A stretch of 64,000 nucleotides of DNA from Fastidiosipila sp. (GTDB lineage: Bacteria > Bacillota > Clostridia > Saccharofermentanales > DTU023): assembly GCA_012511175.1 (NCBI GenBank), contig JAAZGO010000024.1, forward strand, positions 1 to 64,000, given 5' to 3'. The notes below the pieces were generated by a model, which did no database searches, was not told the origin of the DNA, and saw only the letters and a program-made list of their open reading frames with translations. Below are positions 32,516 to 41,440 of this stretch, in pieces (position 1 is the stretch's first letter; each line of letters starts with the position of its first letter). Both the position numbers and the translations under genes were made by a program.

Positions 32516-33856
32516 TTAAAATTCAGCTACGAGCGCTTCGCCTGTCAGTGACTCCTGTTTTTCCAACGCCAGCTCAAACCCTTGTCGGACGAGAGCCGGT
32601 TCGTCGACTGTCAGGATGCGCGTATCTTTCATTAGAAATCTTCCGTTCACCATAACATCCCGCACATCACATGATTTCCCGCAATAAACGATTTGTTGCA
32701 CCACGTCATGTAGCGGACCGAAATGAACCTGTCCGGGATCAATGATCACCAGATCGGCCAACTTGCCAGATCGGAGAATACCTGCATTCAAGCCGAGAAT
32801 CTCTGCCGGGGTTTCCGTCGCCATGCGAAAAACATCCTGTGCGGATATGACAGAGGGATCCTCGTAACGCAACTTTTGCAGCATCAGTCCAACACGCATG
32901 TCTTCAAAAAGGTCAAGCAAATCGTTTGACGCTGCCCCGTCGGTGGAAACAGCCACCTTGAGGCCAAGACGCAGGTAATCAACGATCGGGGCAATTCCGC
33001 TGCCAAGCTTGCCGTTGCTCTTCGGATTGTAGCAAATTGATACACCGCGGGATTGCGCAATACGATGCTCTTCCTCAGTAAAGTGAATGGCATGGATGGC
33101 ACAAACCGGTGCTTTCAGAAATTGGATGGATTCCAAATATTCAAGCGGTGTCATACCGGTGGAACGCAGTGAATCTTCAACTTCCCATTTTGTCTCTGAA
33201 ACGTGGATGAACAAAGGCATATTTTTTTCAACAGCCAGGTCGCGAAGCCAAAGGAGAAACTCTTTAGTGCAGGCAAAGGGGGTTGACGGCGCGATGGCTA
33301 CACGGAGTAAATCCTTGCGGTCCCACAGGTCAACCGTGCGGAGAATCCGTTCCTTTCTTACATCGTCCGGTACCATGAGCGGTTCTGGCACCCACCGGTT
33401 GACTGCTTGTATGGCGCCGACTCCGCGGGTGCCAAGATCATGCCAAGCTTGAAAGACACTGTCAGACAAAATATCCATGTCAACAAAGGTGGTAATGCCA
33501 GCGTGAAGCATCTCCATTGCACCCAGAATTGCGTAGGCATAGCTCATCCGGTAATCGCCGTCTCTTTCGCTGGCATGAATGATGGAACTGAATGGAAAAG
33601 TCACTTCTTCACACCAAGGTTTCAGTGTCAGCGTGTCACCCCAGCCCTTCAGCACACTTTGATAAAGATGGGTATGAAGATTGATGAGACCCGGCATCAC
33701 AATCCTGCCCTGGCAATCGATCACTTCATCGGCGCTTTTCTCCGGAATCCCCCCGTCAATGGCAGTAATCTGAGATCCATGCACCAACAGATCCATACCG
33801 CACCTTACCGTCTCCGCATCCTGGATCAGATGCCCGATATTTTTAAGTAAAATCAC
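32516..33856 (-). CDS. MTA/SAH-deaminase-like amidohydrolase (paralog B)
   Basis: A 446-residue ATZ/TRZ-type amidohydrolase, the same length as paralog A at 17349-18689 and alike throughout. It has NLHTH, FIHVSET, AIHAIHF and VSTDGAASND, so the single-metal deaminase site is intact. I chose GTG 33856, nine bases after AAGGAGG, because the protein then begins MILLKNIGHL and aligns with MIYLKNIAFL of paralog A; a TTG at 33862 is too close to the ribosome binding site. It lies between a flavin reductase and a DAO-like flavoprotein in the mch3 run, which supports deamination followed by oxidation of the same compound. Confidence 0.83.
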   Translation of the reverse strand: MILLKNIGHLIQDAETVRCGMDLLVHGSQITAIDGGIPEKSADEVIDCQGRIVMPGLINLHTHLYQSVLKGWGDTLTLKPWCEEVTFPFSSIIHASERDGDYRMSYAYAILGAMEMLHAGITTFVDMDILSDSVFQAWHDLGTRGVGAIQAVNRWVPEPLMVPDDVRKERILRTVDLWDRKDLLRVAIAPSTPFACTKEFLLWLRDLAVEKNMPLFIHVSETKWEVEDSLRSTGMTPLEYLESIQFLKAPVCAIHAIHFTEEEHRIAQSRGVSICYNPKSNGKLGSGIAPIVDYLRLGLKVAVSTDGAASNDLLDLFEDMRVGLMLQKLRYEDPSVISAQDVFRMATETPAEILGLNAGILRSGKLADLVIIDPGQVHFGPLHDVVQQIVYCGKSCDVRDVMVNGRFLMKDTRILTVDEPALVRQGFELALEKQESLTGEALVAEF

Positions 33857-33939
33857 TGACAAATACCTCCTTGTCTCAATCGTGGCTGAAGGCCGTCACC
33901 CGCCATCCGCTAATCGGAAGGCATTGGATTGACGCGTCT

Positions 33940-35040
33940 TCATTTCAGACATTTCAAAATATCTTCAGCAGCCATTTTCCCCACGGCAGGAGCCGTTGAA
34001 AAAGCTCCTTTGAATCCTGCGACAGTGAAGAAATTTGCGACTTTTCCATCAAGACCGTAGCATGGTTTCCCGTCGTCTGTATAGGGTGTGACGCACGCCC
34101 ACGTCCTGACAGCTTCAAGACCCGCCAGATCCGGGAAATACCGAATGGCATTTGCTGTCATCCGGGAAATCCCTTCCAATGTCACATCGCGGCTGTCTGG
34201 TTCGCTCGGTTCAGTGGCTTGAGCAAGCAGCACGGTTCCATCCTTCGACTGAATCAGTGCAAGTCCGATGTGACAGGCGGGAGGTTCAACTGCAGCATCG
34301 GGGAATAAAAATCCACCGCCAACCACCGGCCCCCGGATAAGAGGCTCGATGGATTGGGTCACCAGGGCCGATCCCCGGTGGTGCTTCAGCGGAATTGCGA
34401 CATCTGCCAAGGCAGCTACTTGCTTTGCCCAACCGCCTGCCGCGTTGATCACGAAATCTGCTTCCAGTTCGCCCTGGGTCGTTTCAACCCTGACAATCCG
34501 TGAGTGGTTTTTCTTGAATCCCGTCACCCGGGTACGGGTCATCACCTGTACCCCCTGCTGCCTCGCCCTGTCAAGAAAGGCAAGGGTTACCTTAAGCGGA
34601 TTTAATTTTCCTTCGATCGGGCAGTAAAGAAACCCCTTTATGAAATCCGCACAAAGATTTGGCTCCTGCTCATTGACGCGGTCACCTTGCAGGAATTCAG
34701 CCTGCACACCCAGCGCATTCAGCCGTTCGAGAAGTCCGGGCACCTTATGAACTTGATCGTCATGAAGTAAAACAACGCCACCCCCCGACTGCTCGTATTC
34801 GACATCAACCTCGGACTGCATTTCCTTGTACAGTCGAAGAGATTCCATGGCAAGCGGCATATGCCAGTCCTGTGTCCGGTCAAGGATGGAGAGCTGCCCC
34901 AGATTGGCACCTGAAGCACCTGAAGCAAGGTCATATTGCTCGATGATTGCAATGGGACTGTCGGTCTGCTGGGATAAGTAATAAGAAACAGCTGCACCGA
35001 GCACCCCGCTCCCGATGACAACAATTCTTCGGTTCTTCAT
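33940..35040 (-). CDS. FAD-dependent amine oxidoreductase, DAO family (paralog 2)
   Basis: A 366-residue flavoprotein beginning RRIVVIGSGVLGAAVSYYL. It shares with the protein at 42786 the landmarks SGASGxNLGxLS, DWHxPLAxESL and a C-terminal NFFxxAGFKGAF, so the two are paralogs; relatives are glycine/sarcosine oxidases and D-amino acid dehydrogenases. ATG 35040 has AGGAG six bases upstream and puts the FAD motif at the N-terminus. It follows mch3 by about 100 bases. No dedicated small electron-transfer subunit is beside it. Confidence 0.83.
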   Translation of the reverse strand: MKNRRIVVIGSGVLGAAVSYYLSQQTDSPIAIIEQYDLASGASGANLGQLSILDRTQDWHMPLAMESLRLYKEMQSEVDVEYEQSGGGVVLLHDDQVHKVPGLLERLNALGVQAEFLQGDRVNEQEPNLCADFIKGFLYCPIEGKLNPLKVTLAFLDRARQQGVQVMTRTRVTGFKKNHSRIVRVETTQGELEADFVINAAGGWAKQVAALADVAIPLKHHRGSALVTQSIEPLIRGPVVGGGFLFPDAAVEPPACHIGLALIQSKDGTVLLAQATEPSEPDSRDVTLEGISRMTANAIRYFPDLAGLEAVRTWACVTPYTDDGKPCYGLDGKVANFFTVAGFKGAFSTAPAVGKMAAEDILKCLK

Positions 35041-35141
35041 CAGTGACTCCTGTAGGAGGGGATGCCGGCCGTCCATTCTGCGATGAAACGGCCGCACATC
35101 CCCTTGAATCCGTAAAGAGAGGTATACGGAACAGCGAGTGA

Positions 35142-36101
35142 TTAGAAAAAGGATCTCGCCAACATATCTTCACGCAACTGACCCGCCTTGAATGTACGAC
35201 CGGTCTTGAAGTTGGTGATTTCGTAGTAGGCTACGGTATGAATACTCTTATCTACCAGATGGAAATCTCTTTGACCTTCCTCAAACAGGTCATTAAAATG
35301 CTCACCGAAACGGGGTGAAACGCTGAAGGGTGCGATTTCGAGGAATGATTCAATGTCACTGTCTTCGCAGTCCACAAGATAACGCACCGTGCAGCCGTAC
35401 ATCAAAGCTGTATTCACTCTGTCCATGGCGTCAAATTCATCCCGGGTCGGGGGAGGGATCGGGCTGGTGCCCATGCCGCTGATTACCGATTCGAGCGGAA
35501 ACTCCTTTTTGAACATACAGAACATGGAAGCTTCCACCGAACGGGAGCAAACCTGAATCGCACCGGCCAAGCTGCCCGTCGTCGCCGCCAGAATGTAGAC
35601 ATTCTCGGGACTCAAGCCACACTTCTTGGCAACATCCTCGGCCATGGCTTCATCCGGCAATACGGTTGTTTGCGCGGCAAGCACTGTTTCGTGATGAATG
35701 TCCTGATAACGCCACCCCTGCGCGCCAAAATCAATTTTCGCGATGGCACGGGCAGGCCCCGATCCAATTGGAATAATCGAACCTCTTTCAAAATCTTCAC
35801 CCAGTTCCCAGCCCGAGAACTGGGAGGAGAGGGTTGCCGTCTGAGGGAGATCAATATAGACATCAATGGAGGGAAGGTCAATCTCGCCGAGCTTGAAGCG
35901 CCCGAAGTCAACATGGCCCATGTCACCGATTGTTGCCTCCACGAATAATTTTCCTGCCAGATACCCGCCCCGCGCATGAATGCCCATATCAATGACGGTC
36001 GCGCCGTTTTTCAGTTGATGGACTTCACACTGCAACATTTCTGCGTTCGGGATGATTTTTTCCTTAACAATTCTCACTGCTTCCTGATTAACACTAAACA
36101 T
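35142..36101 (-). CDS. mch: Methenyltetrahydromethanopterin cyclohydrolase, paralog 3
   Basis: A 319-residue Mch, by eye about 80% identical to paralog 2 at 27091-28050. GATVIDMGIHARGGYLAG, FVEATIGDMGHVDFG, GSGPARAIA and AATTGSLAGAIQVCSRSVE are all present, with the active-site Arg and Glu kept. The ATG is preceded by GAAGGAGCACCT. It is first in a minus-strand run with a DAO flavoprotein, an amidohydrolase and a flavin reductase, and lies downstream of a BMP-type ABC transporter. Three copies in 29 kb is unusual, as known methylotrophs and methanogens usually have one. Confidence 0.93.
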   Translation of the reverse strand: MFSVNQEAVRIVKEKIIPNAEMLQCEVHQLKNGATVIDMGIHARGGYLAGKLFVEATIGDMGHVDFGRFKLGEIDLPSIDVYIDLPQTATLSSQFSGWELGEDFERGSIIPIGSGPARAIAKIDFGAQGWRYQDIHHETVLAAQTTVLPDEAMAEDVAKKCGLSPENVYILAATTGSLAGAIQVCSRSVEASMFCMFKKEFPLESVISGMGTSPIPPPTRDEFDAMDRVNTALMYGCTVRYLVDCEDSDIESFLEIAPFSVSPRFGEHFNDLFEEGQRDFHLVDKSIHTVAYYEITNFKTGRTFKAGQLREDMLARSFF

Positions 36102-36283
36102 AGGTGCTCCTTCTTAATTCAAGCTTTCATTTATAACTGTCTTTTCTCTATTACCCTTCCTGCTTGTCTGTCACATCCGGCTCATCAGCCTATCACCTCC
36201 CTTTTCGACCCGGTTCGTCAAAAGACAACTCCATCGTTTCTCTCGTTCGATTATCGCACAGGCCGCTGCCTGGGTAAAAGTTC

Positions 36284-37213
36284 TTACCTGTTCTTAAAAT
36301 ATGGTTTGCCGAGGGCGGCAGGACCATGGCTTCGCTGTTTGCCGCTGCTGACCAATGCCAGTATCGCCATCACATAGGGCAGCATCAGGGCAAGGTGGCT
36401 TGAGACTCCAAGATTTAGAACCTGAACCTGATTCGAGATCGCGGAGGCAAGGCCAAAAAGCAGCGAACCGAGGAATACGCCCCGCGGTCGCAGCCGGCCA
36501 AGGCACAGCGCAGCAATCGCAATCCAGCCCCGGCCGTCCGTCATCCCCTCGGCGAAACGGCCGACCTGCGTAAGCGTCAGATAGGCACCTCCAAGGGCAG
36601 GTAGAATACAGGAGATAATAATGGCCGTGTAACGGTACCTAAACACGTTAATCCCCGCACTTTGAGCGGCGGCGGGATTTTCCCCGACGGAGCGCAAGCC
36701 CAAGCCCCGCCTGGTGCGATTAAGGAACCATGCGTAAAAGATGTAGAAAACAATAACAAGATAGACCAACACGTTCTGACCAAACAGCATACCGCCGATC
36801 ACGGGGATTCTTTTCAAAAATCCCGACGGAATATCGCCCATGACACTCGGCAAGCGCGGTCTGACCGCCTTGTCCATGTTGAGCAAACGCTGTCCGAAGC
36901 TTGTAATTCCCAACAGCAACGTGTTGAACCCCAGCCCGAGAACCATTTGGCTGACACCGAAACGCATGATAATAAAACTGAGAAGCAAGCCGAACACCAG
37001 GCCGCACAGAACAGCGCCTATAACACCTACCAGAAGACTGCCGGTCGTCAAGGCAAAGAAATAGCCAAAAAAGGCGCCCCCCAGCATCATTCCCTCCAAG
37101 GCAAAATTATAAACACCACTATGTTGCGCCACCATGCCACCCAGGGCAGCAAACATGTAAGGGGTGGACATGCGCACGGCCATGCTCAGCGTGGTATTAA
37201 GTAACGAAATCAT
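36284..37213 (-). CDS. BMP-type (nucleoside-like) ABC transporter permease 2
   Basis: A 309-residue membrane protein of the branched-chain/ribose permease superfamily in the NupQ/YufQ position. It has about eight hydrophobic segments; AALGGMVAQHSGVYNFALEGMML is the characteristic N-terminal block (read as two parts) and GLRSVGENPAAAQSAGINV is the coupling loop. Its start lies 17 bases inside the end of permease 1. The system imports purine nucleosides in characterised relatives; here a heterocycle or its riboside would fit. Confidence 0.87.
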   Translation of the reverse strand: MISLLNTTLSMAVRMSTPYMFAALGGMVAQHSGVYNFALEGMMLGGAFFGYFFALTTGSLLVGVIGAVLCGLVFGLLLSFIIMRFGVSQMVLGLGFNTLLLGITSFGQRLLNMDKAVRPRLPSVMGDIPSGFLKRIPVIGGMLFGQNVLVYLVIVFYIFYAWFLNRTRRGLGLRSVGENPAAAQSAGINVFRYRYTAIIISCILPALGGAYLTLTQVGRFAEGMTDGRGWIAIAALCLGRLRPRGVFLGSLLFGLASAISNQVQVLNLGVSSHLALMLPYVMAILALVSSGKQRSHGPAALGKPYFKNR

Positions 37214-38288
37214 GCATTATTCTCCTTGTAGCCACTTTACTGTTGATCTTGTCGACGAAATATTTACTGGTAATCACAGTTACGATCACGGTGCCTTGCA
37301 TAATGAAAAGAATAGGTGTCGGAACGCCAACGCCGCGCTGCATACTGGCCGTTCCCGTGCGTAGCGCGGCAAACAGAAGTGTCGTGAGGAAAATTCCGAC
37401 AGGATTATACTGACCCATAACAGCGATTCCTATCCCGTCAAAACCAAACCCGGCTGTGAGACCTTCCATCATCTTGTGCTGATTGCCCATCAACTCCAGC
37501 GAACCTCCGAGTCCGCCCAGAGCTCCGCTGATAAGGATGACAGCAATCAGTGCACGCCGTTGCCTCACTCCCGCGTAAAGTGCTGCTTTTTCGTTGGCGC
37601 CGGAAAGCCGCATTTCAAAGCCAAGGGTCGTTCGGCTTTGCAAAAACCAGATGAGAACCAGGGCGGCGATCGCAACAAATACCCCTAAGTGCAACCTCGA
37701 ACCGTGAAGTATGACGGGGAGCCTGGCCGTAGACGGTATAAGAGGAGTCTGCTCCATATTGCTTTCAGGATTTTTAAGTGGTCCATGCAACAGCAAGGAA
37801 AGCAGAAACTGCATCACATAGTTCAGCATCATGGTCGTAAGTAGTTCATTGGCGTTGAAATAGATGCGCAGAAGGCCGGCAATGGAAGCCCAGACGGCAC
37901 CGCCCAGCAATCCTACAAGCAGGGTCAGCCCGATGGCTATGCCCGACGGCACAGATCCCATCCTCAATGCCACGAGCACTGCACACAGGGCACCCGCGCC
38001 GAACTGCCCCTCGGCTCCAATATTCATGAAACCGGATTTCATTGCAATCGAAAAAGCCAGGGCGCTGCAAAGCAGCGGCGTAAACTTATTGATCGTCTCC
38101 CCAAAACCGTAAACATTACCGAACGCACCGGCAAGAAAGTGGCGATAAGCATCACCGGGATTGATTCCCATCAGCGCGATAATTACGCCCCCGATCACAG
38201 CAGCAAGGAGTATTGCGAAAAAGGCGATGCCACCGGTAATAATCAAATTGCTCCGCTTTTGCAGGCTCGTCTTAAGCGTCAGATTCAT
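37197..38288 (-). CDS. BMP-type (nucleoside-like) ABC transporter permease 1
   Basis: A 363-residue membrane protein of the same superfamily in the NupP/YufP position, with about ten hydrophobic segments. FMNIGAEGQFGAGAL and LRIYFNANELLTTMMLNYV are family hallmarks. The coupling loop MRLSGANEKAALYAGV lies near residue 231. It forms a heterodimer with the permease encoded downstream. A long perfect hairpin separates it from the binding-protein gene. Confidence 0.87.
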   Translation of the reverse strand: MNLTLKTSLQKRSNLIITGGIAFFAILLAAVIGGVIIALMGINPGDAYRHFLAGAFGNVYGFGETINKFTPLLCSALAFSIAMKSGFMNIGAEGQFGAGALCAVLVALRMGSVPSGIAIGLTLLVGLLGGAVWASIAGLLRIYFNANELLTTMMLNYVMQFLLSLLLHGPLKNPESNMEQTPLIPSTARLPVILHGSRLHLGVFVAIAALVLIWFLQSRTTLGFEMRLSGANEKAALYAGVRQRRALIAVILISGALGGLGGSLELMGNQHKMMEGLTAGFGFDGIGIAVMGQYNPVGIFLTTLLFAALRTGTASMQRGVGVPTPILFIMQGTVIVTVITSKYFVDKINSKVATRRIMHDFVT

Positions 38289-38313
38289 CAGTAGTTCTCC
38301 TACCTACAGGCAA

Positions 38314-38342
38314 GCCCGGCCGGTAACACCTACCGGCCGGGC
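38314..38342. repeat. 12-bp perfect hairpin between the binding-protein and permease genes
   Basis: GCCCGGCCGGTA, loop ACACC, then its exact complement. There is no T-run. Hairpins at this place often protect the upstream binding-protein message and lower read-through into the permeases; that role is inferred from position. Confidence 0.65.
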
Positions 38343-38364
38343 ACCGTTCAAAAGCATCGTGCGT

Positions 38365-39441
38365 TTATGAATACAAGTCATCTTTCACGATCTTCCCGGC
38401 AATGATGTCAGCCCTGATCTGGTCAATCTTTTCAAAGACTGCCGGATCAACCTTATCTTTGATGTCGGGGTTGATTATGAAGTCCTCAATTCCTTCTTTG
38501 AGTCCCATCACCATCACTTCGGTGGAGGGCGCCAATGTTCCTTCAACATAGCCATCAATGATGACACGCAACATGTCGCTCGGCTGCAGCATGGCACTTC
38601 CGATGACGTAGTCAGGTGACCAGTCATTACGATTGACGATGGCACTGACAGCGAAAATTCCATTTTCAATGCAGTAATCCATGACTGTTTCATTGGTGTC
38701 GCCAGAATTGCAGAAGATGACGTCACATCCCTGGTCAACCAGGCTGATCGCCATCTCCTTGCCAATCGCCAAGTCACTGAAACTGCCCGTGGCAACGTGA
38801 ATGAGTTCGACGTCGGGATCGTGGGCCCTGGCGCCGCTTCCCCAAGCAGCAACCATGAGTAATGCCGAATCGGAGTCGGTCGAGAAGGTGATCAGGCCGA
38901 TCTTTTTCGATTCGGTCACACCCCCGGCCATGACGCCCGCCAGGTAGATGTGTTGCCAGTTATCGCCTGTTATGGCGTACATGTTACCCGTTTCAGCGGC
39001 AACATAACCATTGATGCAACCGAAGGTTACGTCGGGGAACTCGGTTGCGATAACCGCCATTTCCTCTGCATGATACTGCTCATTTGAAATGACAAATTCG
39101 TATCCGCTCGCTGCGTAGTTACGCAGGACATCAGCCACCTCAGTTCCTTTGACATCTTCCTGGTAGCTTAACTCGAAACCGTGCTTGGCCGCCAGTTCAT
39201 TGACGGCCGCAAAGCCATTCTCATTCCATCCGCCGTCGGTCAGGGAGCTTTCACAAATCCATGCCATTTTTCTCAGCGGTGGCGCCTCCGTTGGTTTTGC
39301 AGTCTCTACCTTGCCCGGTTCTGTTGGTCCCTCCGAAGGCGGTTCGGTGGGCGTTTCCGTCGGACCGGGGCCGCAACCGACCAGCAGTGCCATCACAACA
39401 AGTATGGCGAAGACAATGCTCAGCGTTTTCTTTAATCTCAT
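38365..39441 (-). CDS. BMP-family lipoprotein, substrate-binding protein of the ABC transporter
   Basis: A 358-residue lipoprotein. The signal peptide ends in the lipobox LLVGC (Cys 23), followed by a Thr/Pro/Glu-rich linker and the PnrA-like binding domain from about residue 57. LTDGGWNENGFAAVNEL, ASGYEFVISNEQ and AGVMAGGVTESKKIGLI match the family, whose members bind purine nucleosides. It is anchored outside the membrane and delivers substrate to the two permeases. It lies one base after the ATPase stop. Confidence 0.88.
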   Translation of the reverse strand: MRLKKTLSIVFAILVVMALLVGCGPGPTETPTEPPSEGPTEPGKVETAKPTEAPPLRKMAWICESSLTDGGWNENGFAAVNELAAKHGFELSYQEDVKGTEVADVLRNYAASGYEFVISNEQYHAEEMAVIATEFPDVTFGCINGYVAAETGNMYAITGDNWQHIYLAGVMAGGVTESKKIGLITFSTDSDSALLMVAAWGSGARAHDPDVELIHVATGSFSDLAIGKEMAISLVDQGCDVIFCNSGDTNETVMDYCIENGIFAVSAIVNRNDWSPDYVIGSAMLQPSDMLRVIIDGYVEGTLAPSTEVMVMGLKEGIEDFIINPDIKDKVDPAVFEKIDQIRADIIAGKIVKDDLYS

Positions 39442-39442
39442 G

Positions 39443-40987
39443 TCAGACTCCTTTCATCTCTCCATTTTGTATTTCAGGTCGTATTCCGGTCATCATCAGG
39501 CCGATATCCGATACCGGTGTGGTGACTGGATCGACTTCATCCATAATCTGTCCCTTGTACAGGACAAGCAGGCGGTCAGATAGATTTCTTACTTCCTCCA
39601 GATCGGTCGAAATCAAGAGAATGGCTGCTCCGCGGTCACGTTCTTCGATAATCTTGTCGAACACGAAGGAACACGCACCGATATCCAGGCCCCAGGTAGG
39701 TTGTACGATCAGAAGGATGTCAGGTTCTTTCAACATCTCGCGTGCAAGAATCAGTTTTTGCTGATTCCCCCCCGAGAGATTCCTGGCCGGAATTGTCGTT
39801 CCCGGTGCCTTAATTCGAAAATCGTCAATATAACCCTTCGTCTTGCTCCTCATCTTGCCAAGGTTTAAAATGCCTCTTTTTGAACAGGGCGGCTGGTAAT
39901 ACTCTGTCAGGGTCGCATTTTCAAAAAGCTTGAAATCAAGAACCAAACCTTCTCCCCGGCGATCCGCAGGTATGTAGGCAAGTCCAAGGTTGTGTCTGGA
40001 ACGGGCTCCGTCGCGCGTTACATCTTTGCCGTTGATCCGGATGGAACCCTCCTGAGGAGACGCAACGCCCGAGATGATCCGGGCAAGCTCGCTTTGACCA
40101 TTGCCATCAACGCCTGCAATGCCGACAATTTCACCACTTCGTACGCTGAAACTAATTCCTCTTAAACTGCTGGAGTGCGTGTCGCCTTCCGCCTTCACAT
40201 TGTCAATTTCGATGCGGACATCGCCCGGCGTACGGGGTGCTTTGACACAGGTCAGACAAACTTCACGGCCAACCATCAGGGAAGTCAGTACCGCCGGTGA
40301 GCATTCGTCGCGGTCAAGTGTCGCGATCAACTCACCGTCGCGCAAAACGGAGATCCGGTCAGAGATACTCATCACCTCGTCCATCTTATGGCTGATGAAC
40401 AAGATGGTGCACCCCTCTTCCTTGAGTTTTCTGAGGGTAACAAAAAGATCCTCACTCTCCTGTGGTGTCAGAACCGATGTCGGTTCATCCAGCACAAGGA
40501 GACGGGACCCCCGGTAAATTGCCTTCATGATCTCCACTTTTTGCTGGACACCAATCGGCAAGTCCATTACCCGCTTGTCGGGGTAAATCTCCATATGAAG
40601 GCGGGAGGCCACCTCCTGTATGTCTTCAATGATTTTTTCGACCGGCAGTGTAATGGATTTTTTCATATCCTGCCCCAAGGCCATGTTTTCCCAAACGGTA
40701 AAATTGGGTATCAACATGAAATGCTGGTGGATCATACCGATTCCCAAATCCATTGCATCATTGGGAGACAGGATCTCAACCGGTTCCCCATCAAGGACTA
40801 TTTGTCCTTCATCTGCCCGATAGAGGCCGTAAAGAATGTTCATCAAGGTTGATTTGCCTGCACCATTCTCGCCCAAAAGGGTGTGAATTTCTCCCCGGCG
40901 TATATCCAAATTGATATTCTTGTTCGCGATCACATTTGGAAAATACTTCGTGATATTTTCAAACCTCAAAATGACATCGTGTTCCAA
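39443..40987 (-). CDS. Nucleoside-type ABC transporter ATPase (two ABC domains)
   Basis: A 514-residue protein with two fused ATPase domains. The first has GENGAGKST, an altered signature LPIGVQQK and LLVLDEPTSVLTPQE; the second has GVDGNGQSE in place of Walker A, signature LSGGNQQK and LLIVQPTWGLD. This asymmetry is normal for sugar/nucleoside importers such as NupO, RbsA and YufO. It is the first gene of the ATPase-binding protein-permease-permease operon, and mch3 follows after about 180 bases. Confidence 0.9.
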   Translation of the reverse strand: MEHDVILRFENITKYFPNVIANKNINLDIRRGEIHTLLGENGAGKSTLMNILYGLYRADEGQIVLDGEPVEILSPNDAMDLGIGMIHQHFMLIPNFTVWENMALGQDMKKSITLPVEKIIEDIQEVASRLHMEIYPDKRVMDLPIGVQQKVEIMKAIYRGSRLLVLDEPTSVLTPQESEDLFVTLRKLKEEGCTILFISHKMDEVMSISDRISVLRDGELIATLDRDECSPAVLTSLMVGREVCLTCVKAPRTPGDVRIEIDNVKAEGDTHSSSLRGISFSVRSGEIVGIAGVDGNGQSELARIISGVASPQEGSIRINGKDVTRDGARSRHNLGLAYIPADRRGEGLVLDFKLFENATLTEYYQPPCSKRGILNLGKMRSKTKGYIDDFRIKAPGTTIPARNLSGGNQQKLILAREMLKEPDILLIVQPTWGLDIGACSFVFDKIIEERDRGAAILLISTDLEEVRNLSDRLLVLYKGQIMDEVDPVTTPVSDIGLMMTGIRPEIQNGEMKGV

Positions 40988-41014
40988 TTTTCACCTCGAT
41001 TTGTGCTGAAATAA

Positions 41015-41037
41015 CCGGCTTCTGAATGTGAAGCCGG
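41015..41037. repeat. Hairpin in the leader of the BMP transporter operon
   Basis: CCGGCTTC, loop TGAATGT, then GAAGCCGG, a perfect 8-bp stem about 30 bases upstream of the ATPase start on the minus strand. No T-run follows. The rest of 40988-41440 shows no gene and no riboswitch consensus that I recognise, including no purine-riboswitch core. Confidence 0.5.
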
Positions 41038-41305
41038 CCATCTGTCGTACCCATAAGAGATCCGCCGGCGCAGGTGAAAACCATTTGTTATCGCCGGACC
41101 GCCCTTGCCTCCTTGTGATTATGCCTGTTTTCGTGAGTGGATTTGGTCTGATGAAGGAATACCCGCTGGAATACTCCACGCATCCTGGGACGTCGCAATT
41201 GATTAAGATAGTTTCTGCAATTTTCAGGCTTATCGTCCTCATCACTATCCCAGGCACATTTGCCTTCTGCTACACGCGAATGGACACCTGCTGAACATTA
41301 TGGCT

Positions 41306-41334
41306 ATTCTGCCGTTTTTTGGGCAATGTGTCAA
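41306..41334 (-). promoter_or_regulatory. Promoter of the BMP transporter operon
   Basis: TTGACA (41329-41334), 17 bases, CAGAAT (41306-41311) on the minus strand. The predicted transcript would have a leader of about 310 bases before the ATPase start. Confidence 0.5.
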
Positions 41335-41440
41335 ATACGGTTTAAATCTGAAAAGAGATATCATGACAAACAACGGGTTCCATTGCATCCGGCGCCGAAT
41401 CCGTATTTCATAGGCCCCGCCCTCGATGCAGCTGTTTGTG

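Noticed and set aside
40988-41305. Purine riboswitch upstream of the nucleoside-type transporter
   Set aside because: Expected from function, but no purine-riboswitch core sequence or three-way junction could be found.
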